Made by a program: the position numbers and the translations under genes. DNA of 64,000 nt, from NCBI RefSeq assembly GCF_030704535.1, contig NC_081817.1, positions 14,558,501 through 14,622,500 of the forward strand. The letters are read 5' to 3'. The DNA is from Vitis vinifera (taxonomy: Eukaryota > Streptophyta > Magnoliopsida > Vitales > Vitaceae). The notes below the pieces were generated by a model. It did no database searches and was not told where the DNA came from. It worked only from the letters and a program-made list of their open reading frames with translations. Shown here one piece after another: positions 1 through 10,914 of the stretch; position 1 is the first letter of the stretch; every line of letters starts with the position of its first letter.

Positions 1-1016
1 CAGTGGAAGAAAAAGGAAAAAACACACACACATACAAGCGCATAAATCATAAATGCACATTTCTGATCAAGAAATTTCCATCATACCAAGAAAGTGGCAA
101 CTAATTTCTAGAGGTCCACATCTTCTGTGCATTTCAGCAAGGAAGCAGTATTAAAGAATAAACTCATAGAACAACACTCTGGGTGGTATTCAATGCATTG
201 ATATTTTATTTCTTGCATACATACTATAAGCACCCCTGAGCAACGCCAGGATGTGGAGTGCACAGAGAACAGCACATATAAAGATACCCTCAAAACCAGA
301 TTTCCTTTGGAGCTTGATTTACTTGTGTGAGTGCACAATTTTGAGCATATTAAAATGATTACCCCTAAAATTATCCACACCAAGTTTTCAGGCACAAAAA
401 TATAATAAAGCCTTAACCCTGACTTAATGAGGTTGTTTATATGAACCCTTTTTATTCATGAACATGGAGTGTGACTGTATGTTAGAAAATCACCACCTAT
501 CACAAGATTCACAGCCCACCTTTTTCTATGCTTTGGAGCAGCTAGAAATGCAACACAACATGGTGGGGAAATAAGCTTACAATAGAGCAGCATGGCCATT
601 GTAGAAAGTGACACCTGCCAGTCCAGAAATGTAGGTCATCGGCACTTAGAAATATATCGACAAAGTAGGATTACTGGGAACAATTAAGCATTTCAGCCAG
701 TAAGGAATTCTCAGTTACAAGTTAAATAATCCAACTTAGAGTAGAGTACAAAATACAAGTTGTGAAAATGTCTAAACACATCCTGTGGTGGTTCCAAACA
801 TTTGAACCATCAATACTTTGGACTGTGTGACGAATGATATTTCTCAAAACATAAACAATGATTGACATGAGTTGATTTATAGAGCCAACATAATTTATAC
901 AGTAAAACAAGAAAAAATGCAAAAGATAAAACATATAAGTATTGTCCGACTACACAAAGAAATTACCTCCATGTGGATCAGAAAAATTCTTTTCATCCCT
1001 AAGAGGAAGCTGAGGC
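1..1016. other. Intergenic DNA downstream of the PSB33-like gene
   Basis: I see no supportable gene here. The short open frames carry no recognisable domain and no exon-like borders. The part next to 1017 probably includes the 3' UTR of the PSB33-like gene, which is transcribed leftward, but I cannot place a polyadenylation site with confidence. Confidence 0.5.
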
Positions 1017-4000
1017 CTACTTGAATGCATTTGAAACAGCATAAAGAAAGTCCAAGAAGCCTGTTCCCTTGAGAATACCTTTACCAGTCAAGAGTTCAAA
1101 ATCTAATAACAACACAGCTGCCTTTCCATTTATCAATTCATTCTTCCCTGTGAAACCAAAACCCTCTTGATCCTCATCAACAATCATTCTAACCTGGAAC
1201 ACAAGTTGGAAACCACAGGTTAAAACCAGAAGATGGAAAATATTGACTTTTTTTTCCCTAGTTTGTGACGGGTTTGAATTATCATTTGGCAAACTTCAAA
1301 AGGAAAAAATTACCTCCTCCACATTTACATCGGTTGCAGTTAAACCAGGTTGAGCCTTCCCACTGAAAACAATCTCTGCTGATGCATCTGAACTTACACC
1401 TCCACTCATTCTGATGTAAATATTTTTATCATCAGTTTTCACAGGATAAATGAAGAGCGTCCTTAAGGCAGGTGTGAGAACTCTGAGCACAGGGTTTTTT
1501 GGATACCAATCCTTGATTTATCCAGTCTGAAGATCAAATATGCTATCAGTTGTTGGGCATACAATACAGCCATCCTGGAAAAAAGAAATTCATCATCAGG
1601 TTTTACTTTTCATCATTCCCGAAAAATATCACTAGGCAATGCATTTTATATATGAATGTTAGGATATGGTGTCCTTCAAATCTATACTTTGGCAGCACCA
1701 AAATGTATCGTAAGTTCCTAACTAACTGGTACCGAGCATAGGTTTGCAGAATAATCCTACCATGCTGTCAATTTATTACTTGAATTCCAAGTTGCTTGTA
1801 TGGATTTTGGAGGTTAAATAAGGTATATAAATTCCATATTGGTTTTGCATTTTCAATTCCTCTGACATAAAAACCCAATGTATGTGAAAATCTGGAACTG
1901 GTGAGTGTCTGGGCAATTCTATCAATAAAGAAAGGGAAAAAAAAGGAACCTACATATATCGAATTGAAAGTTTCCTCTTCCATCTCTTTAGAAATTGATT
2001 TAGAACCTCTTAACTAGGATTTCTCTTCATGTAATAGTAGCATTTCACTGGATCATTTCTATTGAATGGAAACTTCTCTCAGGCCTGTTCTATCATGAGG
2101 GGTAACCACAGTCTAATCCACTATACAAAGAAGCGGTATATATGAGTTCTTTATCTGCCCTTTCTGTGCTTCCAAAAGTAATCTTGTCAGCAAGGGTGAA
2201 ATAAAAATTTTACACATTTCAGGCTTAGTCAAAATACATGATCTGATACAAGGATCAAAATAAGTAAATTTACACATAACCTGTGTGCCTCTCTAGTTAG
2301 AACTACTCATAATGTAAGTTGTAGTATAATTTCAACCCAACAATCTTTTATTTTATTAGGACGTAATACCTTCAAAATCACTCCAAGATAAAGACACTGT
2401 TATTGTGTCCGATATGATCAACATTGTTGGCATCTCTACGGATGCATCAGTTTGTGATGTCAGCCCCTGAACTTTTTCACTTCCTTGTTTGGTTGGTAAC
2501 TTTTCAGTCTCTGTCTTTGATCACCATTGCAAGGTTCTGTTATGTGACTCCCACATTGTAGATGTTCCCAAGATTGTTATATAACAATTTGACGTCTAAT
2601 TTTAATTGGACTCTAGGGACCTGCATATTTTTCTAAATTGACAAATCCTATTGATGAATTGATTAATTTGTCAAAATTTTGAGGAAAACCCATTGCATTC
2701 ACTTTGAAAAACTCCATTTGGCAACAATCTTAAAAAGAGCTCATAAAGCATCCACAATGAATTGTTTTACAGAAGTCTCTTTAGAGCTCATCTTTAATAT
2801 CTGAGTAATTTTTGTTATTTTTTAAATAACAAGCATTTAAAAAAAGAAAAAGAAAAGCAAAAAGAACGTATTTTAGATTCTTAAATAAGGACTGATAAGA
2901 AGTATGGAGGTATCGCCGATTTGGAGAAAGACGAAGAGAAGACATCTGCAACAGTTTGGTCATGCACAACAGTTTCATTATGTTTTAATTAGACTGAAAA
3001 AAGTATTTGAATTTATAAGGCTTAGTTCATAAAGATTAAACAACAAAAACTACAACAAATTTTTTCAGATTTGTTTCTACTTTATCAACCAAACCTTTTT
3101 ATGTGATAGTTATTAGTTACCCATCTAATATCCATGCATTGATTTATTATTGTCGCAATTCCGATCTCCACTGATGTATTAACATTAAACAATTGACCAC
3201 GTTTTCAAATCATTAACAAACATCTTGAATCTAAAAGACTTCTCATCAAAGCAACAAAATCTATGCTATTCATGATACTTCATAAATTCCCGAATATCCC
3301 AAACATCATTAATTGCTCCTGAATTCAAGAAATACTCCCAATGTTAAAGAAATAACAACATACACCTCATTTTCCTAGCATCGGTCACTAATCCCTTCGC
3401 AATCACTCGAATACCAAATAATGCTTGGGTTCTTTTCCCATAATAACCCAAATCAATTCCCAACCTTTTGTCTTCTAAATTTGTTAGCACTCCCACAACA
3501 AATAACGATAAAAACAACAAAAATAGTAATAACAACAACCACAGTAAGAGTCCCATATCCACTGTGCTTTATCATTACTGCAACTCAAATCTCTACTCAT
3601 ATATCAACACCAATCAATTGAACTAAATTCTCTACTCATCAACAGAAATCTCAAATCCAAATAAAATTTTCATGAAACCATCAAAGCCCAAATTATTCAA
3701 TGCATTCCAAAATATTCCAACCATTGCTAGCACTTCCTGAATCATACCCAAAACTCAAAAAGTTGTCTTCTGATTTTCCTACCATTAACCATCAACCCAT
3801 TCCGGAACCCTTCCAATAAGTGATGCCAAAGTCTTTTCTCGGGATACCCACATCAATACACAACTTTTCTCCTCTAAATTTACTAGCACTACCATAACCA
3901 ACAACAACAACAGCAATAGTACTTCAACAGGAAGAGAAGTGAGATTACTGATTTGCGGGATACACTTATATGCAAATTCCTAATTATTTTCAATCCTAAC

Positions 4001-4565
4001 ATTAATTGCAACAATGATGTAGGATCAATCAAATAATTCCATAGTTGGAAAATGTTCAATCTTCAAATACCAATTTGCATCTTCACTTAATAACATTAAA
4101 TAGCGAAATTGCTTCCTTGCATTCATAACAAATGGATAGTAGCAATTATAAAAAGGCATTTGAAAATCAAACCTGGGTGAGCTTCGCATTAAGCAATCCC
4201 TCGGAATAAGCCCCTTCAGCCGGAGACCGATTCTCAATGGCGTAGACCTGATCCTTATACCACAACAACAGAATCGTCTCTGTGTCCTGTATTATCACGC
4301 GCCGCTCCCCCTTGGGCAATGCCGACAGCGGCACCACCGGCACCCAGTTCTCGCCATCGCCCGCAGCCGACGACTCCTCCGCCACCGACACTTCCGTCGC
4401 CTTGCAAGTAATTCTCCGCCTAGAGAGTCCCAGTGTTAAGGCAGAAGAACGGTCATTCCGGGGCAGCGGCGGAGGGAGGTGGTGCAGCAGGGGTTTCCGG
4501 CGACGGAGGGGGGAGGAGAGAGAGAGGAGATGGGGCGTGAGCTTGGTGGTAGCGGCGGTGGCCAT
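1017..4565 (-). CDS. PSB33: PSB33-like chloroplast protein with Rieske-type fold (in-frame stop in exon 2)
   Basis: Seen: three exons, 4565-4173, 1574-1314 and 1193-1017, all phase 0, with CAG|GT, GAG|GT and CAG|G borders, 276 codons in all. The ATG at 4565 (MATAATTKL) opens a Ser/Arg/Pro-rich stretch of about 60 residues that looks like a chloroplast transit peptide; the frame runs further upstream but has no ATG there. The Rieske-like part spans ENRSPAEGAYSEG and CIVCPTTDSIFDLQTG. The Cys/His pairs that bind a 2Fe-2S cluster are not complete, as known for PSB33. The C-terminus (GKAAVLLLDFELLTGKG, then GTGFLDFLY) is the membrane end. Family knowledge: Arabidopsis PSB33 (At1g71500) is a thylakoid protein that stabilises photosystem II-LHCII supercomplexes. 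Odd: codon 150 is TAA (1520-1518), so the product would stop at 149 residues, yet everything downstream is well kept. It is a recent null allele, an assembly error, or an unnoticed alternative splice. Confidence 0.82.
1575..4172 (-). other. Long intron 1 of the PSB33-like gene
   Basis: This 2.6-kb AT-rich intron separates exon 1 from exon 2. No coding region is supportable. A diverged direct repeat is visible: stretches around 3420-3540 and 3820-3930 share the order CCCA(A/C)ATCAAT, CTTTTxTCxTCTAAATTT, TAGCACT, followed by AACAACAA-type runs. This suggests an old tandem duplication of about 0.4 kb. Confidence 0.6.
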
Positions 4566-4730
4566 GGAGAAGTGGGAGGTGAGAGAGAGAGGAGGTGAGG
4601 GGGTGGAGTGAGAGGTGTGGGTGGAAAGTGGGGCAGAGAAAGACAAGGGCTTTGCATGGCCACAAGAATTAGACAAAGCCTTTTGGTTGGTTCACATTTT
4701 ATACCATGATTTTTTGTTAAGACCCTTACG

Positions 4731-4735
4731 CTTCA
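4731..4735. repeat. Target-site duplication of Copia-1, left copy (CTTCA)
   Basis: CTTCA directly precedes the left LTR and recurs at 9639-9643 directly after the right LTR. It fixes both ends of the element. Confidence 0.93.
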
Positions 4736-5002
4736 TAATAGAAAAACAAAAGGTAAATGGCAAGAAAGGCAAACAAAGGCATGAGAGAGAAATAAAACTA
4801 ATTCATTGATTCCCCCTCTTCATTGATTGTACAGTAGCAACATATATAGGAAGGCTTGGAACAATCGAGAAGAGTCCAGCTCATCCAGAAAATGAAAAAT
4901 AACAAAATAAAAAACTTCCACTAACTTGTAACAACCTAACAAACTCTGCATATTTCTTTGTTCAACAAGGAAGACAAGTTTTCACAGTAATCAATTTTAA
5001 TA
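4736..5002 (-). repeat. Copia-1 3' LTR
   Basis: This 267-bp LTR begins TATTAAAA and ends CTATTA on the minus strand. It is the copy next to the PSB33-like gene and points toward it, so transcription starting in this LTR would run into that gene. Confidence 0.94.
4843..4849 (-). promoter_or_regulatory. TATA-like box in the Copia-1 3' LTR
   Basis: CTATATATG on the minus strand lies inside the LTR, about 280 bp upstream of the PSB33-like ATG and in the same orientation. The same sequence is in the 5' LTR. A role as TATA box is inferred from sequence only. Confidence 0.4.
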
Positions 5003-5014
5003 CTCCCCCTCAAG
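5003..5014 (-). other. Polypurine tract of Copia-1
   Basis: CTTGAGGGGGAG on the minus strand abuts the 3' LTR, the usual place for plus-strand DNA priming. Confidence 0.8.
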
Positions 5015-8000
5015 ATGGAATGTATATGTTATACATTCCCATCTTGTCTATGAGAGAATTGAATTGATTAGGAAAGAGAGATTTGGTAAGTATATCAACC
5101 AATTGATGTTGTGAAGCAACATGCAGAGTTTTGAACATACCTGTTTGAATATTCTCTCTTACAATATGACAATCTATCTTTATGTGTTTAGTACGCTCAT
5201 GGAAGACCGGGTTTGCAGCAATGTGTAGAGCAGCTTGGTTGTCACAGTACAACAAAGCAGGTTGTGTGTGTGGAACTCCTAAGTCCTTGAGTAAGACAAT
5301 CAACCATGTTAGCTCACAAGTCACATGAGCCATTGCTCGATACTCTGTTTCAGCTAAGAATCTTGAAATTGTCCTTTGCTTTTTTGATTTCCATGATATC
5401 AAAGAATCTCCAAGAAATATACAAAATCCAGTGACTGATTTTCTAGAATCTGGGCATGTTGCCCAATCAGAATCTGAGAAGGCCTTTAATTGAAGAGATG
5501 AGGAAGCTGAGAAGAAAATACCTTTGCCTGGTGATCCTTTGATATATTGAAGAATCCTGTAGACTGCTTGCAAATGTGGTCTCCTCGGTTGACTTAGGAA
5601 TTGGCTCAACTTGTTCACCGAGTAAGTTAGGTCTGGCCTGGTGATAGTAAGGTATATAAGCTTCCCTATGAGCCTTTTGTACATGCTGGGATCTGTTAGC
5701 AACTCTCCATCATCTTGAGAAAGTTGCATATTCGGTTGCATTGAAGTTTTGGTAGGTTTGCATCCTAAGTAGCCTGTTTCAGATAGGAGTTCCAGAGCAT
5801 ATTTTCTCTGGTTTATCAGGATCCCTTTAGTTGATCTAGCTGCTTCAAGTCTAAGAAAATACTTGAGATTTCCTAGATCCTTTAATTTGAAGCTTTTGTT
5901 GAGAGAATTCTTCAAATTATCAGCAACAATCTTGTTGTTACTAGCAACTATTATGTCATCAACATACACTAACAAAGCAATAAAATCATTTCCTATTGTC
6001 TTGATAAATAGAGAATAATTTGAATGAGATTGCTGAAAGCCTTCAGAGATTAGAACACCAGAGAATTTTGCAAACCATTGCCTAGATGCTTGTCTCAAGC
6101 CATAGATGGATTTGTGTAACTTACAAACTGTGTTGGAAGGTAATAAAGGCTCCCCCTCACGGTGATAACCAGGAGGAAGATGCATGAAAACTTCTTCAGA
6201 TAGATCACCATGCAAAAATGCATTATTGACATCAAGATGAGTCAAATGCCAATTGTAAATAGAAGCAAGAGAGAGTAATACCTTGACAGTAACCATCTTG
6301 GCAACAGGTGAAAAAGTATCAAAAAAATCAACACCTTCTTACTGTGTGAACCCTTTGGCAACAAGTTGTGTTTTGTACCTTTCAATAGAACCATCAGCAT
6401 GATATTTAACACGATAAAGCCATTTGCAACCAACTGTTATTTTTCTAGGGGGTAGAGTGCACAAAGACTAGGTATTATTCACTCTAAAGCTTGCAGTTCA
6501 GCTCACATAGCATGCTGCCACTCGGGTACAACGACTGTCTTAGCATATGTTGTTGGTTTTGTGATGGTGGAAATGGAAATAGAAAATGCACGAAAAAAAG
6601 GGGAAAGTTTATTGTAGGAGATGACATCGGATAAGGGGTAAGGAGTGGAGTTGGATATATCGAAACGAGGAGTAGAAGAAGCTAAATAACAGTGATAATC
6701 AGAGAGATATTTGGGTGGCTGGGATACTCTAGAAGATCCGGTGGTTGTGTGGGAGGTGGTATGAGGTGAAGTGTCATTGGAGGAAGAGTCAGAGCTGTTA
6801 GGATGTGAAGTCGAATTATCAAAAGAAGGGGAAGGGGTAGAAACTGGTACAACAGGCAGCACCTTTTCAGAAAAGAAATCTGAAGCAACAGAGTTATTAT
6901 TCTGAGATAACTTGAAAGGAAACACAGATTCTTGGAAGATAACATTCCGGAAGACAAATATTCGGTTGGTCTCTAAGTCTAGAATTTTGTAACCTTTGTA
7001 ACCAAAAGGATATCCTAAAAAGACACAAGGTAAGGCTCGAGGAGAGAATTTGTGACGGGTGCTAGGAAGAGTTGAACTATAACAAAGACATCCGAAAGAT
7101 TTGAGATGGGAGTAAGATGGTGATCTATGATGAAGTAGCTCAAAAGGAGTTTTGTTGTTCAGTAATGGTGATGGAATTCGATTTATAAGGTAAACCGAAG
7201 TAAGCACACAATCCCCCCAATATCCTATAGGTATGTTGGATTGGAAATATAAGGCCCGAGCTACGTTTAGGATGTGTTGGTGTTTACGCTCAACAACCGA
7301 GTTTTGTTGAGGAGTTTCAACACAAGAGAAAAAATGGAGCACACCAAGTTGGGTAAAGAGATTGGACAGGTTTAATTCAGGGGCATTGTCACTGCTAACT
7401 GCTTTAATTGTGAGACCAAACTGGGTTTTAACCATGGAGAAAAATTGTGGAAAAATGGTATTGACATCAGATTTAGCACGTAGAAGATGAACCCATGTAT
7501 TCCTTGTACAATCATCAACGATTGTCAAAAAATAACGAAATCCATCATGTGTGGGAATATGAAATGGACCCCAAATATCACAGTGTATGAGATCAAAGAG
7601 AGAAAGAGATAAATTATTATGGCAATCAAATGACAAACGTTTCTGTTTTGCCAGAGGGCAGATTGAACAAGAAAGATTGGTATTGCCATTACTTTGCAAC
7701 TGTAAATGAGGTTTCAATACACTGAGTTTGACATTGGATGGGTGGCCTAATCTGAAATGCCACAATTTGTTTACATGAGCAGAAGTGTTGTTATCAACAA
7801 CGAATACAGAGGAAATAGAACGAAAGACTGAGCTATCTAAGAGGTAAAGGTTGCCTTGACGTCTACCCATTCCAATCAGCTTCCCTTGTGAATGGTCCTA
7901 AATGAAGCAAAAACGAGCAGTAAAATCAAAGGAAAAACAATTGGTTTGAGTTAAGGAACTAATGGAGATAAGATTAAATTGAAATGTTGGAATGTAGAGA

Positions 8001-9328
8001 ACATGTTCAAGCACGAGATGAGGTGACAGATGAATGGTGCCTATTCCGGTGATTGGTATTTTTGTACCAGTGGGTAAAGTGACAGTGTTGGAAGAAAATG
8101 AATGAATAGAGTGAAACATGGAGGAATTAGTGCAAACATGGTGGGTTGCCCCTGAATCTAAAATCCAAATGCTAGGGTTGAGAGTGGATGATGAAGGAGA
8201 AAGAGAAAGGATACCAGTGAAGTTGGAAATGGATTGTTGAAGCGGGTTGTTGTCACCGAATGAGGCAGAGGAGCCACTCGAGCTGTGCAAACTCAAGAGA
8301 GCCAATAACTGATTGTGCTGGTCATGAGTGAGAGGCGGTGGAGATGCAGAGGCGGTGGAGCCATCTGTGAGAGTCAACTGATTCGTGTGAAGACTATTGG
8401 GTAGCATCTGATTTGGGCGAGAACCATTGGGCCTGAAGTTGGACCTATTTCTGAATCCAGGTGGATACCCATGTATTTTGTAGCACTGATCAACTGTGTG
8501 ACCCAAGATGTTGCAATGGGTACAGAGTGGGCGATCCTTTCTTGATCGAGAGGCATTAGTAGGAGAAGAAGCTCTGGATGCTGCTTGAAATCTTGAGGAA
8601 ACAGGAGCAGTGAATGCCGGAGAGTTGGAGGTGGTAAGAGATCGTTGTCGTTCTTCTTGAACAACCAGGGAGAAAACTTTGTTCAGCGGAGGAGTCGGTT
8701 CCATCAACAGGATCTGAGCTCGAATCGGAGCGAAGGATTCGTTTAAACCTAGTAGAAATTGCATCACAGATTCTTGTTGTTGATCCTCCATATAAACACG
8801 CATGCCACCGCATTTGCGAACTGGTATCGCCTTGAATTCTCGAAGCTCATCCCACAAGGATTTCAGTCGAGTATAGTAGGTATTGACATCAGCCGATCCT
8901 TGAGTGTGAGCAAGAATTTTTTGCTTGAGTTCAAAAATTCGAGGACCACTGCCCTAATGAAATCGTTCGTATAGATCATTCCATATTTCGATGGCTGTTT
9001 CATGATAGAGGATGCTCTCTGCAATTTCTTTGCAAACCGAGTTAGAGAGCCAAGATATGACCATGCTGTTGCAGCGAGACCAAGGACCATCAAGGAGATC
9101 TGTTGCAGCAGGACGTGAGATGGTTCCATCGATAAACCCAAGTTTGTTCTTAGCATTTAGAGCTGTAACCATTGATCGGCGCCAAGAATGATAGTTTGAA
9201 CTAGATCCAGCAAGTGAAAGAGAAACCAGAGAGAGACTTGGATGATCACCATTGTGAAGAAAATAGGGACTACTATGATCTTCCATGGGAGACTGAAAAG
9301 GATGCTGAGGAGGTTTGCCCTTAGCCAT
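5010..9328 (-). pseudogene. Copia-1 gag-pol, broken by stops and a frameshift
   Basis: Gag begins at the ATG at 9328 (MAKGKPPQHPF). The frame is cut by TAG at 8956-8954, then continues through Gag with a CX2CX4HX4C zinc knuckle (CTHCNILGHTVDQC, near 8530) and a protease motif (WILDSGATHHVC, near 8150) to a TAG at 7900-7898. The same frame resumes with the GAG-pre-integrase HHCC region and the integrase ([25 protein letters not shown]) to a stop at 6503. Between 6505 and about 6340 there are more stops and a frameshift. The RT and RNase H part is open at 6296-5010 ([36 protein letters not shown]). In at least two of the breaks a glutamine codon context has become TAG. No functional polyprotein can be made. 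Confidence 0.93.
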
Positions 9329-9359
9329 GCTCAGAAGGAAGGAAAAACGGAAGGAATAT

Positions 9360-9371
9360 GCTCTGATACCA
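9360..9371 (-). other. Primer-binding site of Copia-1 (initiator tRNA-Met)
   Basis: TGGTATCAGAGC on the minus strand directly follows the 5' LTR and matches the classic plant Copia PBS. Confidence 0.9.
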
Positions 9372-9638
9372 TAATAGAAAAACAAAAGGTAAATGGCAAG
9401 AAAGGCAAACAAAGGCCTGAGAGAGAAATAAAACTAATTCATTGATTCCCCCTCTTCACTGATTGTACAATAGCAACATATATAGGAAGGCTTGGAACAA
9501 TCGAGAAGAGTCCAACTCATCCAGAAAATGAAAAATAACAAAATAAAAAAATTCCACTAACTTGTAACAACCTAACAAACTCTACATATTTCTTTGTTCA
9601 ACAAGGAAGGCAAGTTTTCACAATAATCAATTTTAATA
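9372..9638 (-). repeat. Copia-1 5' LTR
   Basis: This is the second 267-bp LTR, followed on the plus strand by the right CTTCA target duplication at 9639-9643. It differs from the other LTR at about eight positions. Confidence 0.94.
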
Positions 9639-9643
9639 CTTCA

Positions 9644-10069
9644 CACACTGAACGTTTTGCAAATGGGGATTAGATACAAAGCCATAGGACCCGAAAGCAC
9701 ACGCGGTACAAGGTTGAAGATGCTAAATTTTTCTTAGGACAGTGAGCAGGATGGAAATAAGGGGAAGAGAATCATCATTTGCTAAATATACCTCTTTACT
9801 TAAACTTATGTCATGAAATATACAAGGGATAGCTTAGGTTTTGTTACCTAGAGTGACGACTAGGTAACAAATCAGAATTATGACAAAACTGTTTATTCCA
9901 GCAGCTCATCATCTATATCTGCGCATAGCTTGAAGGTGGGTCTTCTTCAAAGTCACATTCGTACATAGTGAGAACATCATGACAGCTACTTACATTCTCC
10001 ACCTCTTTAGTGCTTCAAGTGTTGCAGAATGAGTGATGAGAAACCCAACAACAGAACGGTGTAGATTGC
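9644..10069. other. Non-coding stretch between Copia-1 and the O-fucosyltransferase relic
   Basis: Before the Copia-1 insertion this DNA was contiguous with the 5' flank of the PSB33-like gene (it joins at CTTCA). It may therefore hold the original promoter of that gene. No gene is seen. Confidence 0.5.
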
Positions 10070-10439
10070 CATTGACAGCACTCTGTTGAACTCTGCTTCA
10101 GGGAGAGGAGAGTTCAGAAAGTAAGGAATCATCTGTCTTTTGTTTGGGGTTATGTACTTCTTGTGACCTGCATAAGCCCGATGTCCCTGAATTGCATGGC
10201 CCATGTTTCCCCCATGAGACGGCATGAAAATATCACTCTTCTCACAAACGATATAGTCAATGGCAGTCATGAAGGAGGCTTTCTTTCAAAATGGCTCTAG
10301 TTCACCAGACAAGGCAAGGTCTTCCTTATTGTAGAAATTAGGAAACTCTCGAGTTAATGGCAGCACAGCTTCTTTCTCGTTGATCGGTATAATATTCTTA
10401 GTGACAAACTGATCCAGATCAACCACGGCTGTAGTATTT
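10070..10439 (-). pseudogene. Fragment of a plant O-fucosyltransferase-family gene
   Basis: The minus strand encodes, in order, LPLTREFPNFYNKEDLAL, GELEPF, a TGA stop, KKASFMTAIDYIVCEKSDIF, MPSHGGNMGHAIQGHRAYAG, HKKYITPNKRQM and SLPEAEFNR-like text. This is the C-terminal part of the plant GDP-fucose O-fucosyltransferase family (PF10250), including the SHGGNMGHAI(Q)GHRAY block. After EFNR the similarity ends and the reading continues into unrelated sequence. The stop between GELEPF and KKASFM, and the lack of the N-terminal two thirds nearby, mark it as a truncated pseudogene. The family identification is firm; the subfamily is not assigned. Confidence 0.8.
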
Positions 10440-10909
10440 CCACAAGATACAGCTCAAGCATTACCCTGCTTCTTTCCTATCCGAGATCTTTGCGCAAACC
10501 CAAACCATCTGGAGGAGCTTTATTCATCCTCAACCCTCATAAGCATAGTTCTGTGATAGCTTTATCTGAATCCCTCAGGTAGGGACATACAACCTGATGT
10601 ACAACAAGGTAGGATACCGAGAACAGGGGAATGGCAAAACAAAACAGAGCACAAACCAATGAAACCAATAAAACAACCAAAGCCATGTTTCATGTTTAGA
10701 TCAACAGGCTTGGCTGTAGGTGAGTGATCTAGAATACGTTCCATGGAGATAAGAACAAAATAAGACTCCTATATGATGCATAGTGAAAACTAAAACAAAG
10801 TCGTATCATTCTCAAATCACCCCAAGGAAAATAGATGAAATAGCCACAATAAAAATCCATGGACCAAACAGGGATCATAAAACTGAGCGTATAATCGAAC
10901 AAATCCATA
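10440..10909. other. Unassigned DNA upstream of the O-fucosyltransferase relic
   Basis: A minus-strand frame at 10744-10562 has a hydrophobic stretch but no recognisable domain. It could be more of the same broken gene, but I cannot show it. Nothing else is seen. Confidence 0.35.
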
Positions 10910-10914
10910 GAAAA
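10910..10914. repeat. Target-site duplication of Gypsy-1, left copy (GAAAA)
   Basis: GAAAA precedes the left LTR and recurs at 16468-16472 after the right LTR. Confidence 0.85.

Larger units (their letters stand above)
4736..9638 (-). mobile_element. Copia LTR retrotransposon (Copia-1), complete but degenerate
   Basis: Two 267-bp LTRs (4736-5002 and 9372-9638) bound a 4,903-bp element read on the minus strand. Both flanks carry the 5-bp target duplication CTTCA (4731-4735 and 9639-9643). A primer-binding site complementary to initiator tRNA-Met (TGGTATCAGAGC, 9371-9360) lies directly inside the 5' LTR, and a purine tract (CTTGAGGGGGAG on the minus strand) lies directly inside the 3' LTR. By eye the LTRs differ at 8 of 267 positions, seven of them transitions. 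Domain order gag, protease, integrase, RT, RNase H is that of Ty1/copia. Short LTRs, this PBS and the zinc knuckle followed by GYPPGF suggest the Ale/Retrofit group (inference). Several stops and a frameshift make it non-autonomous. Confidence 0.96.

Noticed and set aside
108..395. Minus-strand frame of 95 codons as a small gene
   Set aside because: No domain, no exon-like borders, composition like the flanking non-coding DNA.
4282..4611. Plus-strand frame of 109 codons
   Set aside because: It is the antisense shadow of the GC-rich transit-peptide exon of the PSB33-like gene.
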